From positions 259,030,969-259,094,968 of the forward strand of contig JBOZIK010000001.1 of NCBI GenBank assembly GCA_051453625.1: a DNA stretch of 64,000 nucleotides, written 5' to 3'. This document shows positions 49,421-61,004 of this stretch, in pieces. This stretch comes from Welwitschia mirabilis (taxonomy: Eukaryota > Gnetophyta > Gnetopsida > Welwitschiales). Numbering within the stretch: position 1 is the first letter of the stretch; each line of letters begins with the position of its first letter. The notes beneath the pieces were generated by a model. The model worked only from the letters and a program-made list of their open reading frames with translations, did no database searches and was not told the DNA's origin. The position numbers and the translations under genes are program-made.

Positions 49421-50140
49421 CCTAGATAAAATATTGTATCATACTTTTAGGCCTCTTACTATTGTTAGTGTAATATATATTTTAAATTTTTATTAGTTAC
49501 TTAAATTGTTGATGACCTATTATAAAGTAATAATAATAAATAATATTATTTGTATATACTTAATGTCTATACTTTGGTTTGTAATTCCATTTATCAAATA
49601 AAGAGGTTGAAGTGCTAGTGGAGGATTCATTGTGATCCAAGCCATGTTTGTCATTCGATCTTCTACATTATTCAAGAATAATGTTTAACATCTTATTTTC
49701 TTGGGTAAATTTCTTATTGATTCTCTTTAAGTTTGCGAGTTTCTATTTACATTCTTTAATTCACATGTAAGTCTACTTATCTCAACTTTAAGAGCTTAGT
49801 TTTTAGAAGATAATTTACTATAAGAATTGTTTTTCTTGTTCATAAGATAATTTACAAAAATGAAGTAATGTTTTCATTTTAATAGATAGCCTTTTAAATT
49901 TAATAAATTCTTTATAAAAGAAATCATACTTTTCTTAAAGATTCATTCTATTTCATCTTTACTTTTTTATTCAAACTCTTTTCTTTGTTCCACTTTTTCT
50001 TTTAAATATGTACTATGGTCGTGAAGGAAGAATGAGATTTTTTATTATTATGTGTTTCTACCTTAATTCCAAATTCATCATCATCCCATTATATGAAGAA
50101 AGATCTCATTTTCTTTGGCTCTTTCTTTTATTCTTTTTTA
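49421..50140 (-). pseudogene. Copia gag C-terminal linker, decayed
   Basis: Lys/Glu/Ser-rich text with KHGLDHNESSTSTSTSLFDK near 49600-49640 and a probable coiled coil (MKTLLHFCKLSYEQEKQFL-like) near 49830. This lies where SIRE-type gag proteins carry a long helical linker between the zinc knuckle and protease. Confidence 0.55.
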
Positions 50141-50471
50141 TGCATTCTATTAAAACTAGGACATTCTAAGGCTATGTGTCCTTATCCTTAACATACCCAA
50201 CATTCTAGCATGAAAACATTAAATTTGGAAGATAAGGAAGTATTATTAAACATCCTACATTTAAACTTACATATAGCTTAAAATATAGAAGATTTTATAT
50301 AGTCCTCATTTTGGTTGTGTTTACGTGAAAGAATTCTTTTGACTTGTCTCGTAATGAGAGTGAGTTCTTCATCCATATCTTCTTCATAGTGGTTTCCATC
50401 TAATTTTTCCTTTATTTTTCTTTTGTAACTTTATCTCATGTTATTACTAGCTTTAAGAGTAATGGGTTCTC
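50141..50471 (-). pseudogene. Copia gag with zinc knuckle, ended by an LTR
   Basis: One minus frame runs EPITLKASNNMR*SYKRK, then EEDMDEELTLITRQVKRIL and, further down, CWVC*G*GHIALECPSFNRM. The last is an exact C-x2-C-x4-H-x4-C knuckle with all four ligands kept and two stops at variable positions. The acidic block followed by LTR-x-x-K-R-x-L is the SIRE/Maximus gag signature. The frame is cut at 50471, one codon or less from the terminal bases of the Athila LTR. Confidence 0.85.
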
Positions 50472-51794
50472 TATTACAGTGTAAATTTATGCAATCATTA
50501 AGTCATTCAGAAGAACCTATAAATAATAATTCTTATAGAAAAACACACACTAGTATATATTGCAATCAATTTGAATGTCATTATTCATTAAAGGAACCTG
50601 GCTAAAAGCTAGAAAATTGATTTTAATAAATTATGTTTATCATTTTTTCTTTATTAAATAAAAACAAGAAATAATGTAAATGCAATGCAAGATTAATGAT
50701 GATGAAATGCAAATGCAATAAATGATGAATTTATTTGAATACCTATCTTCTTATTACCAAGATTAGTCCTTATAACTTAGATCAATTAAGGAAATTATCA
50801 CTTAATCCTAACCAACGTTAGCTATAAGATACATCAAATAGAATATGTAATTATGAAAATACAATATAAAATGAATGTAAACCTAAACTAATAATGTCAA
50901 CCTTAATAAAGGTACTTTTATGATCTAAATAAACTATGAAGTTGTTATAGAATCATGATTAACTTAAACCATAATGAATATTTTTACAATAGAAGTGAAA
51001 AAAGAGTTCTTGCATTAATCATAAATTAACATTCTCTTATTAGAAAAGTAGTAGCACCTCAGTGGAGGATACTCAATCCAATACCAAAGAAATCATTTCT
51101 CTGTTGCTAATAGATGAACTTATTTTCCATAAATATTCCATCACAAGGATATCAAGTGCAAAAGATGAATTAGAAATGAGACCAGATTTACATTAGGATT
51201 TCTGAAACTGTAATCATAGAAGTTAGAGAATAAAGTACAGTAGCCTAGATGGGGTGCATACTATATTATAAGATAATTTAATTTCATTTATACAAAATAG
51301 TTGTCATCCTACTTGTCATAAGAACAACACTAAAGATGATGCCCCATAATAATAGATAAGTCATTAGCTTATAGCTTTATANNNNNNNNNNNNNNNNNNN
51401 NNNNNNNNNNNNNNNNNNNNNNNNNNNNNNNNNNNNNNNNNNNNNNNNNNNNNNNNNNNNNNNNNNNNNNNNNNNNNNNNNNNNNNNNNNNNNNNNNNNN
51501 NNNNNNNNNNNNNNNNNNNNNNNNNNNNNNNNNNNNNNNNNNNNNNNNNNNNNNNNNNNNNNNNNNNNNNNNNNNNNNNNNNNNNNNNNNNNNNNNNNNN
51601 NNNNNNNNNNNNNNNNNNNNNNNNNNNNNNNNNNNNNNNNNNNNNNNNNNNTCTAACTATTCTAAAAATTATGTGTTTTTGTGATTATTTCATTGGTTTT
51701 CCATAATCATTATAATTACATCTAAACCTATATAAATGTCCTATAAAAGTACTCAAAATACTCCATCAAAATCCTATAAATTGGCATTGCAACA
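50472..51794 (-). repeat. Athila LTR 1 (3' LTR of the minus-strand element)
   Basis: On the minus strand it begins TGTTGCAATGCCAATTTATA at 51794 and ends CACTGTAATA at 50472. A polypurine tract lies just outside its start, showing it is the 3' LTR. It includes a gap of 270 N (51382-51651). Confidence 0.9.
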
Positions 51795-51805
51795 GAGCCC
51801 CCGCG
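51795..51805 (-). other. Polypurine tract, minus-strand Athila
   Basis: CGCGGGGGCTC on the minus strand, directly before the LTR start. It contains CpG sites that are rare elsewhere in the window. Confidence 0.75.
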
Positions 51806-54140
51806 CAGCCTTATTAGTACTTGACAAAGTAAGTGATTAAGAAAATTGTGAGTCAGTTGGACCAAGATAAACAATAAATAAGGAAATGTACATTTATTTT
51901 AGAAATATTTACCATGTATAATCAAATATCAAAAATTAATGAACTAATATAATGCCTCTATAGGATGCATAATAGATATGTTATCCTATCTATTGTCTAG
52001 ATGATAATGGAGATGACATGCTTGGAAAATTACAATGAAATTAACATGCCTACAAACATGATCATTAGGAAAATACAAGTACTAACATCTTCATTAGCCC
52101 CCCATTCAAAATGTTTAACAAATCACAATATAACAATTAAATGTCATACACAATAATCATCATAAGATTTAACTATGATAGCTTCAGAAAATAATGATAT
52201 GTATGCATAATCAAGGATAGTCATACTTAAAATGATGTATGTAAACTAAGTAGTGGTAACTTAAAATGATGTATAAAAGTTCATTATGAGTTTTAAATAA
52301 AATCTACAAGGGAAAAATTCAAAAAAAAAAATTGAAATATTGCTTTTCTTATAAATGCTTTCTTGACTATCTTGAATCATACATGCAAGAAAGTTCTATA
52401 ATACTGTTGCCTACTAAATAATGCCTATAATGCATATCATACAATTAATATAAAATCATATATTTACTAATACATTATATATATATATCATGAAATGTTA
52501 AAATCATCTTTATAGAAAAACAATTTGCTTAAATCTCTTCAAGATTTCATAGAAATTGGTCCTGCATATGTTCCATATTGTAATAAGTTAAGAGGTGTTG
52601 TGTTATCCACCTATTCATATAGACAACATATATGGGACAACTATTAAAAAAATAATATTTAGAAAAATAATAATCAAGAATAGTAACAGTCAATCCTTAT
52701 AAAGTTATCATGAATTCTAAAAAATAGGTAAAAGATAAAAATCATCATCCAAGAAATCATGGTAGAGGAGTCAAAAATAGGAAAAACTCGAGGCATTAAA
52801 AAAGAATTAGACCATGATAAAGAACCAAAGAGATAGAATCAATGGTAATAAAAATCCTCAAATGTACTTCAAAATTAATAAGCATTCAAATTTTCTAAGT
52901 GGATGTATGTAAAATTAAAAGTAAAGAAATGGAAAAAAAACATTAGCAAAAAATAAAAATAATTCATAAATTAAAGTGAAAGGAATGCGTTAATCAAAGT
53001 AAAAGGAATGCATTAATTAACATACTAAATTAAAAACAACCATTATGAATAAAAAGCTATGAGCAAAAATAAAAAGCAACTAGAAAACTACCAAATGACC
53101 AAGTCTGAATTATTGTATGAAAAACAATATGAAAATGACTTTAAAAATTCCAAACAAAACAACTAATAAAATAATGTTAAAAACATAAAACTAGGAACAG
53201 AATAAGATTGTTTACCTACTTAAAATTCCAACCTAGTAAAGTCCCTTAGTAGAAATCATAAAATAACCTTATATTAATGCATGACATAATGTAAAAAACT
53301 CGTAATGTACCATTTGAAGAGGTAATGATTATGATGAGATCAAGTATATCTAATGTTTTCAATTAAGGAATGATAAAATCAAAAGATACTAAAAAATAAA
53401 CGTATCTACCCATACCCAAAAATACATCCAAAAATGTAGAATGATCATGTGGATGTATTATATTCAAAATGAGTCTAGAAAATAAGCATTACCTCTAATG
53501 ATACTAGGGACATTACTAATTCTGTAGCCTCTAAGTACAAATTATTTTTTTATAATGAGGGAAATTCAACCACTCTTATAAGAGTAAGAGCCCACATAGC
53601 ATGATCAACTGACCCACCCAATGGAGTTTCCATAGCTATCATATCATACTACCAAAGACTCTGCTTGAGAAATTTACCTTGATGCACTTGTCATAGGACA
53701 TCAGGGGTCTATGTTTTTAGATCAAATACAAAAGATCATGGTTAGTATTTATTTATTTTTTTAATCTTTTCTTCTTTTGTCTTTTTCTTTTTTTTCCCCT
53801 TATTTAAAGTGAAAAGAAAAAAATTCCACACGATCAAGTATAATTAAAGATAAGGATAAAGTAATGAGATGAGAAATAAGAAAGAACATCTAAAGAACTA
53901 AAAACTCACATCATTGAGAGAAAAAAAGAAACCAAGGCTCCTTCAAAATGAAGTTCATAAACATATGAATGTCTTAATAATTGATAAAGCTAATATTGTT
54001 ACTTTAGGATGTCCAAATAAAAGATTTACTAGTCATGGTATGAATTTAAAGAAATTCAAGTAATAGGATAATGTTCATCAAAACAATCGGTTAAAGAAGA
54101 ATTTAAATAATGGTAGGAAGAAAATTCAAGATGAGTGCTT
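51806..54140 (-). other. Athila 3' internal region, minus strand
   Basis: Noncoding. Matches 28100-31555 of the plus-strand element (single copy of the segment that is duplicated there), and from 52588 rightward is closely similar to 62099 onward. No env-like frame is seen. Confidence 0.75.
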
Positions 54141-54501
54141 CTATTATGTTTAAGATTTAGTCAACAAGTATTTCAATATTTTTAAACCTTCTATTCATTA
54201 ACTTATAAATTTCCCAAGTGTTTGACTAAATATTTCAACTAAGCCATTTGGAGAGGTACTTTTTCTAAAAGATAAGGTCTTTACCATTAAGAGGTTTAAC
54301 TACTAATGTAAAATATGCATTCGACTAATGTACTTTTTAGAAAAATAATGGCCAAGCCAAATGAAATCTATTTAATAATAAATAAAAGGTATACAATCAT
54401 TTTGGGGTAAAACCATTTATAGGAAGATAGAGTAAAATGATAAAACTTTAATAGCACAAATTTCAGAATCCAATGAGAGATAAAGAAGTGATATATATCA
54501 T
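52588..54501 (-). repeat. Athila 3' region repeat, copy A (partner at 62099-64000)
   Basis: Direct repeat in plus coordinates, starting TTAAGAGGTGTTGTGTTA in both copies, with the offset changing only from 9511 to 9499 bp across 1.9 kb. Sampled identity is roughly 90% by eye, far higher than between other Athila copies here. The partner runs off the right edge of the window. Confidence 0.93.
54141..54500 (-). pseudogene. Athila integrase C-terminus, minus strand
   Basis: Minus text RPYLLEKVPLQMA*LKYLVK then a V-N-E-K-V-K-Y-like end corresponds to PYLLEKVHSNDSVEKFDLN...KVNG of the plus-strand element (family: G-P-F/Y-V-V-K-x-V-F-P-H-G-A-V-E...FKVNGQRLK). Only the last part of integrase is present. 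Confidence 0.65.
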
Positions 54502-55900
54502 TGAAAAATAATCTATTATGGAAATATTAAAAGTCATGAGTATCATTATATAATTCATTTAACTCATAACTCAAAGAACGGATCCAAAACATTTTGAAGG
54601 GCTTTTTAGAATGTTTAATAAGATTAACAAGCTCCTAAAGATTCATTTCTAAGCATGCATTATCATCAATAAGATAAGTTTTATCCCAATTTAAAATTTC
54701 AAGATATTATAGGTCATACTTTTCAAAATGATAATCATAAAAAGCATAAGGTAAACTAAACTTGGATGAAAATGAAAGTATGTTACCTTGAGTATTACAT
54801 GGATTTTGAAAAAGAAGAGATTGAGAGATAGGACAAATAAACTCTTCAAAGTTATGGGTTTCATTAAAATTAAATAAATAGATATGTTTTTAAAAATGAT
54901 ATGAAGGTTCAGATAGAAAAGATGGAAAAATGTTATCATTATCAAGATACGTGGATGTGAAAGTAGAAGTGGAAAGAAGGATGTGATTTAAAATTGTTCA
55001 TGCAAGCCTAGGTAAAAAGATGAAAAAGCATGAATAGAATAAATACGTATATCCTATATTAAGCTTGAATGAATCTCTATGGGTTGTTTATTGTGGTTAG
55101 TTTCTTTATTGTTATCTTATCATTATTTCATTATATGATTTTCATACTTTCATCATCATTATTTATAACTATATATTTCTTCTCTTATGGAGTAGGCTCT
55201 CATTCTCCAAATTGTTGTATTTATCAGAAAGATTATTAAGAGAAACGTGAGCATCATCTTCATCATAAGTTAAAAAGTTTTTATATTCTTATATAATCTA
55301 AAACCTTAATATCATCATCTAAAGAATAATCGTCTACATCCTTAATATTGAAAAATTAAATTGAGTTATTGTTGTCTTCCCTTTGCTCATCTCCTAATAA
55401 GTAAGAAGTTGAAGTTTGATCCAAAATTTCATTCTCCATTTGAGAGAAAGAATCATTATCATCTATTTCTAAGTTCTCCTCATTTTCCTTAAGGTAATAT
55501 ATAGAACGATGGATTTGAGATTTTGTATTATAAAATAACTTTAATTTTGTAATACTCCTTAATGAAAAATCTTATTCAAATTTTCTAGGTTTTTATTGGT
55601 ATTTTATTGACTCTTCTTTATTTCATCATTAATTTATTTCATTGGATCATTTTATTCCTCATATTAGTTTATAGAAGGTGGATTGTCTTCATAGTAATTC
55701 AAGGGAGATGGATGGGATTGACAAAAATAATTATAGGACATTTCTGTAAATGAGGTTGAATTCTTAAAATTGGCAGCTTTCAATTTTATATAAAGTCTAA
55801 AAAGGATAAGGGAAAAAAATAAGAAGGTTAAAAAAAGGAATATGCCCAATTCATACTCTCAACATTACTTTATGTTATCCTCCTCCTTTTTATAAAAATT
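54501..55900 (-). pseudogene. Unrecognised decayed ORF of the minus-strand Athila element
   Basis: Minus-strand text includes LKENEENLEIDDNDSFSQME then NEILDQTSTSYLLGDEQRED (about 55370-55500), DVDDYSLDDDIKVLDYIRI (about 55290), FEEFICPISQSLLFQNPCN and MNL*ELVNLIKHSKKPFKMF (about 54590-54690). The acidic and the folded-looking segments are not matched by me to gag, protease, RT or RNase H, and the element lacks those domains between its leader and integrase end. It may be a non-autonomous derivative with its own ORF, or carry captured sequence. Confidence 0.45.
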
Positions 55901-56556
55901 TCTCTAAGTGTTTGTCCATCCTTGTGCTCAAAATTTCTCAAGTTTCTCCTCCTTTGAGAAAGAATTTCCCTAGGATTATTTTATCACTATTCATTAAAGT
56001 AATTAAAAAGAATGAAATAAGATAACCTAATAAATATGGTAAGGATGTTAAGTACATAGTAAATATTAAGTTCTACTCTCTTTGATGTTTCATTTTTTTA
56101 TTAAAATTGTTTAAATTTTTAACACTCAAAAGATGTGTAGTGGCTATTGTTTTAATCATCCCGAGAATGACTAGTGGAATGACTATAGAAAAACCAAAAA
56201 AAAAAGAGTTGCAAAACAAAAAGAACGAGTTCTAGAAAGTAAAAGTAGCCCCTATCATCCTATGTGTCATGGGAGCAATAATGAAGATGACATATTATGC
56301 TACCATAAAACCCAAAAACATAAAACCTAAAAAACACTTTTAGAAAAAATGAATGTAAAAATCTAAATTATCATCCTTAGTGCCATAAGGATAATCTAGT
56401 GGATTACAGTACTTATTAATGCTATAAAAAATAAAAATTATAAACTAAGCCTACTAAACTATAATAAAATTATAGAACTTCTTCAAATAAATAATCAGAA
56501 TTAAAATTCAAGGTACTTATTTGATCTAGTAATCATCCTCTAGCTCCTTAAGGCTC
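55901..56556 (-). other. Athila 5' leader, minus strand
   Basis: From 56556 leftwards the minus strand matches the leader left of 59573 (GGAGCTAGAGGATGATTACT, AAGTACCTTGAAT). It contains two copies of the TCATCC...GGATGA palindromic motif (56251-56293, 56371-56400). Confidence 0.75.
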
Positions 56557-56573
56557 TCCCTAGTAATGGCACA
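56557..56573 (-). other. Primer-binding site (tRNA-Asp type)
   Basis: Minus strand TGTGCCATTACTAGGGA. Against the tRNA-Asp complement TGGCGCCGTTGCCGGGGA it shows one deletion and five substitutions, all C-to-T or G-to-A. Confidence 0.8.
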
Positions 56574-56576
56574 AAA

Positions 56577-57696
56577 GAGTTACAGTGAGAATTTTTGCAA
56601 TATGTAAGTCCTTAGGCAAAACCTATAAATAATAATACTTGCAAAAAAGACATATACTAGTATAGATATGAGTCAACTTGAATATTGTAATCCATTAAAG
56701 GAACTAGGATAGAAGTTAGACAATTAATTTCAACAAAGTACTTTTAGGCTTTTTTCTTTAGTAAATGAAAATAAATAATAATGCAAATGCAATGAAAGAT
56801 GAATAATTATGAAGTGTAAATGCAATGAATAATGAATCTATTTGACTACCACTCTTATTATTATTAAGATTAGTCCTTATAGCTTAGATTACTTAAGGAA
56901 ACTATCACTTAATCCTAATTAACATAATCTATAAGATACATCAAATAGAAGCAATTATGAAAATGCAATATGAAATAAATGCAAATCTAAACTAACAATA
57001 TCAACCTTAATAATGATTACCATTATGATCTAAATAAACTACGAAGTTATCATAAAATTACAACCAACTTAAACCATAATGAAGATTTATATAATATATG
57101 TAAAAATAGATTTCTTGTATCAATCATAAATTAACATTCACTTACAAATAAATTAGCAACACCTTAATGGAGAATACTCATTCCAACACCAAGGAAATCC
57201 TCTCTCTGTAGTTAATGAATGGCCCTTTTATCATTTAATCTTCTATCATAAAAATATCTAGTATAAAGGATGAATTTGGAATAAGGACAAAGGAGGTATT
57301 AATAGTTTTATATTTGGATTTCTAAAATTATAACCCTAGAAGTCAGAGAGAAACCCCTAGTATCCTAAATGGGGTGCATAAGCCTATTATAAGATAATTT
57401 AATTTTGTTTATACAAAATGATTAATGTCTTACTTATTATAAGGATGACACTAGGAATAATGCCTCTTAATAATAGATAAGTCATCCAATTATGGCTTCA
57501 CAATCATTCTTATAGTTGGCTCTAAATATGTTATCATGCTTCATGTCATGGGGATGATTATGGGTATAACACCCCCTTAGAAAAGGGGGCTTATTGGCTT
57601 CTATCTCTAGTATACATTGTTATTACAATTAGCTACTAAAGTGCTATCATCCTCACTATCATGGGAATGACAATAGGGATGATAGTAGGGATGAAA
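56577..57696 (-). repeat. Athila LTR 2 (followed by a PBS, so a 5' LTR)
   Basis: Ends CACTGTAACTC on the minus strand just before the primer-binding site. Its start is lost in the gap at 57697. It is visibly closer to LTR 1 than to LTR 3 in the stretch 56840-57040 against 50720-50920. Confidence 0.88.
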
Positions 57697-57796
57697 NNNN
57701 NNNNNNNNNNNNNNNNNNNNNNNNNNNNNNNNNNNNNNNNNNNNNNNNNNNNNNNNNNNNNNNNNNNNNNNNNNNNNNNNNNNNNNNNNNNNNNNN
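57697..57796. other. Assembly gap (100 N)
   Basis: Exactly 100 N, probably a placeholder of unknown true size. It hides the junction of LTR 2 with the gag remnant. Confidence 0.99.
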
Positions 57797-58980
57797 TAAA
57801 ATTGGGTGTTCTTTGGTTAAAAGCATAAACTTCCTCAAACATCCTCTTCTTACAAGTTGGAAATAAAGGACAGTATTTAGTTGGATGAGAGTTATCTTCA
57901 TAAATTTTACAATTTGAAGTTTATTTTTCATTCTTTACTACTTTTGCGTCAACTATCATCTATGTATACTTCTCTAAAGTAGTAGTAAAATCTTTTATCA
58001 CATTAGTTGATTCCTCTCTTTCTTCTTCCTTGTCATGTTTAAATTTCTTTAAATCCTTTAATATTTGACCTATAGTATAATTTTTTTAGTGGGTTTAGAC
58101 CAAGTTTGACTTTTTTCTATCAAGTTTTCTAACACACTCCATGCATCATCTAGTCCTAAATTCAACAAGTTGCCTCCACAAGAAAAATATATAAGTTTCT
58201 TAGTTGGAATGTTCAATCCACTATAGAAATAATCAACTAGCTCTTTTTTACAAAATTCATTAATATGATTGGAATGGGTAGCTATGATAAAATGTTCATA
58301 GGATATTACATAATCCTCATGAGGTTCTTATTGAAAGTTTATTAGTTTTTTTCTTCCTTTTTTCATAGAACTTTCACTCAAAAATTGTTTGATAAATACT
58401 TCTTACACTTGATTCTAATATTTAAGACTTTTATGTAGAATGGTTTTAAGCCAAATTTTTGCTCTTCCTCTAAGTGTGACTAGAAAAATTATCATATAGG
58501 TATGGTCACTAATACATTTTTTCCATTTTCCAAGGTAAGTACAAGTTGTTCAATGACATCTAAATGTTGGAAGAAAACTTCCTCAAGTTTCTTTAAAAAA
58601 GTTGGATATGTTCTTAAATTTCTTAATTCTACATCATATTCTAGAGGTAAATCAAAAGGAATTTAAATTTTATGTTTTTTATTATAATTAAATCTCTAAA
58701 AGTAATGTTTTCATTTAAGAAAGAAGTTCCTATTATGATTGGGATATTAATTGAATAAAATTGCTTTTGTTTTTGTGAAGATTTTGATACATTCAACATA
58801 TTCAAAGAAGAAACAACATGATCTACTTTTATACTATAAGTTTCTTTTACAATATATGATTTTAAAATAATAAAAGTAGAAAAATAATCTTCTTCAATTT
58901 TGAGAACTTGCATACTTGGGATGTGTGTACCTGGATTTAGTTTGAAGTTGAATAATACTTCTCTGATGTTTTCTTTGATT
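57797..58980 (-). pseudogene. Athila gag, decayed, minus strand
   Basis: Starts with a 90-codon frame holding LKIEEDYFSTF and IIIGTSFLNENITFRDLI, shared with the plus-strand copy at 22.7 kb. The capsid part has GRAKIWLKT, then YEHFIIATHSNHINEFCKKE and LVDYFYSGLNIPTKKLIYFS, DDAWSVLENLIEKSQTW (about 58060-58330). The knuckle is CKIYEDNSHPTKYCP (about 57870-57915): spacing is C-x2-C-x4-H-x4-C with the second Cys changed to Tyr. The two gag copies thus lost different knuckle ligands by the same kind of change. No protease or RT follows before the gap. Confidence 0.85.
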
Positions 58981-59573
58981 AGGTTTCATTCTCTTTGATA
59001 TTTTATCTCCTATCAGAATTTAGCATGTCCATGCATGCTGAAGCAATAAATAGAAAACCAGAATAAAAAATAATAGATAGTGATCTACCTAGTTGTGAAA
59101 ATGATAGAGAGGACGATGATCACAATAAAGAAATCTGAAACTTGAAAAAATTATTAAAAGTAAAGAACCTAGACTATTGTCTAGGCTCTCATGAACATGA
59201 CAAATAAGATGACAGTAACTTTATTAAAATTACAAACAAGAAAAATTATGAAATTTGAAAAAGAAGCAAACTATCATCTAAGTTATCATGTGGATGACAG
59301 AGAAGACGACAGTAACTTTATTAATGAAACATAAATAGAAGAAGAATTGCAAAATCAAAAATAAATTTCAAAATTTTAAAACTATAATGCCCAATATTAT
59401 TTGGATGATAAAGAGGACAACTGGGTCTCTAAAAATTAAGAAAAAAAGGATTTGTAAAAATAAATCTACTTTAACCTAAGATAGAAATACAACACTAATT
59501 CAAATAAACAACCTGAACAGAAGATTCAAGGTACTTACTTAATTAGTGATAATTCTCTAGCTTCTTATGGAAT
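58981..59573 (-). other. Athila 5' leader of the gag-bearing copy
   Basis: Noncoding leader with three or four copies of the palindromic TCATC...GATGACAG motif (59095-59125, 59180-59215, 59271-59312, 59395-59422). Confidence 0.75.
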
Positions 59574-59591
59574 TCCTTGGTAATAATACCA
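59574..59591 (-). other. Primer-binding site (tRNA-Asp type), best preserved
   Basis: Minus strand TGGTATTATTACCAAGGA, three bases after the LTR end. It aligns without gaps to TGGCGCCGTTGCCGGGGA; the eight differences are three C-to-T and five G-to-A. Confidence 0.88.
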
Positions 59592-59594
59592 AAA

Positions 59595-60841
59595 TGTTGC
59601 AATGTGTATTTATGCAATCTTGTCTTTTAGGTAAAACTGTATATCAAACAACTTGCATAAAAACACATGCTCATATAGATGAAAATTCACACAAACATCA
59701 TAATCCCAATGAAGGCACTAGGATCAAAGTTAGAAAATTTTTACAAAGGTATTTCTTTTAGTTTTTTATATTTTAATAACTAAAAGTAAATAATGAAGTA
59801 AACACAATGTAATATAAATTGATATAAAATGCAAATAAAAATGAAACGAATACTATTAGTTTTTAATTCTTTTATCACAAGAACTAGCTCTCTATAATTC
59901 AGATTAATTAAGAAGAGTACTCAGGTTATTCCTAATCAATATAAACTCTGAGATATACCAAGTAGAATAAGAAATGCAATGTGAAATGGAAGTGGAATAG
60001 TAATGCAATCTAATACTAACCAAAGTCAACCTTAACAAAGGTTGCCTTTATAATCTAAATCAATCATAGAATTGTCACTTAAACTAAGACCATTTTAAAT
60101 CATAAGGGGTACATAATAAATTGGAATGAAAAGATTAATTATATTAATTTAAATAACTTTTACATCCACTTATAATAAACAATTATACCTCAATGGAAGA
60201 GACTTTGCCTAACACTAAGGGAACTCCTTTCTATAGCTACTTAATGAAACTCTTATTCTTTGATCTTCCATCACAAGAATATTAGGCATAAAAGATGGAA
60301 AAAAAAAATGAAGGAGGAAAAGGGTATTTATAAATTTACATTAAGGTTCTAAAAAATTAACCCTTGAAGTCAGAAAATAAAACCTAATAGCCTAAGTGGG
60401 TTACTTGACCCCATTACAAAGATAATTATTTTCAATAATAGAAAAATAGCTATCATCCTAACTGTCATGGGGATGAAATAGGGGACGTTACCCTATGTTA
60501 AAATGTACTTCATTCGATTCATGCCCTACTATCAACCCTACAGATTTTGTTCATGTTAGTAATGCTATCATTCTGACTATTGTGTGGATGACAGAGGGGA
60601 TGAAAGGTTTTCTTAGCTCCAATCTCAAAGGTAAGTTAGTCTTTCACATGATGAATCCTTCTTTTAAATATGCAGTATTAGAATAGGATTCAGTAACCTT
60701 CAAATGTGCTAAGAATTTCATTTTTCATTGATCATCCTATCAAATCTCTATAATCATCAATATTACATCTAAACCTATGCAAATGTCCTTCAAAATCACT
60801 TAAAATACACCACCAAATTCCTATAAATTAGCATTAAAACA
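59595..60841 (-). repeat. Athila LTR 3 (5' LTR of the gag-bearing copy)
   Basis: Minus strand starts TGTTTTAATGCTAATTTATA at 60841 and ends CACATTGCAACA at 59595. Length 1247 bp, like the plus-strand LTRs. A TATAAATA box lies at 60325-60332. The 60 bp outside its start show no polypurine tract, which supports a 5' LTR. Confidence 0.92.
60325..60332 (-). promoter_or_regulatory. TATA box of Athila LTR 3
   Basis: TATAAATA on the minus strand, in the same LTR position as the boxes at 21344 and 32074. Confidence 0.55.
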
Positions 60842-61004
60842 CTATATAGATGATAAACACTAAAGTAAAGAAGGATGCTTACTAGATCAATCTAGTAACT
60901 AATTTGGAAATCTTATGATGTGGCATTATATCCTATGACATCCAAAAAACTAGTAGGATAATACCAGAGATAGACACTTCACCAAACTTCACCAACGTAT
61001 AATT

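Larger units (their letters stand above)
46200..50471 (-). mobile_element. Ty1/copia element, SIRE/Maximus-like, 5' part cut off
   Basis: On the minus strand the order is gag zinc knuckle, protease/GAG-pre-integrase, integrase, RT, RNase H: the copia order, with integrase before RT. Sequence style fits the SIRE/Maximus group. At 50471 the gag frame stops exactly against an Athila LTR, so the Athila probably inserted into it. LTRs were not identified. Confidence 0.87.

Noticed and set aside
53290-53320. Candidate primer-binding site TGGTACATTACGAG on the minus strand with an LTR end before it
   Set aside because: The surrounding 2 kb aligns with the 3' internal region after integrase of the plus-strand Athila, so a 5' LTR/PBS boundary cannot be here.
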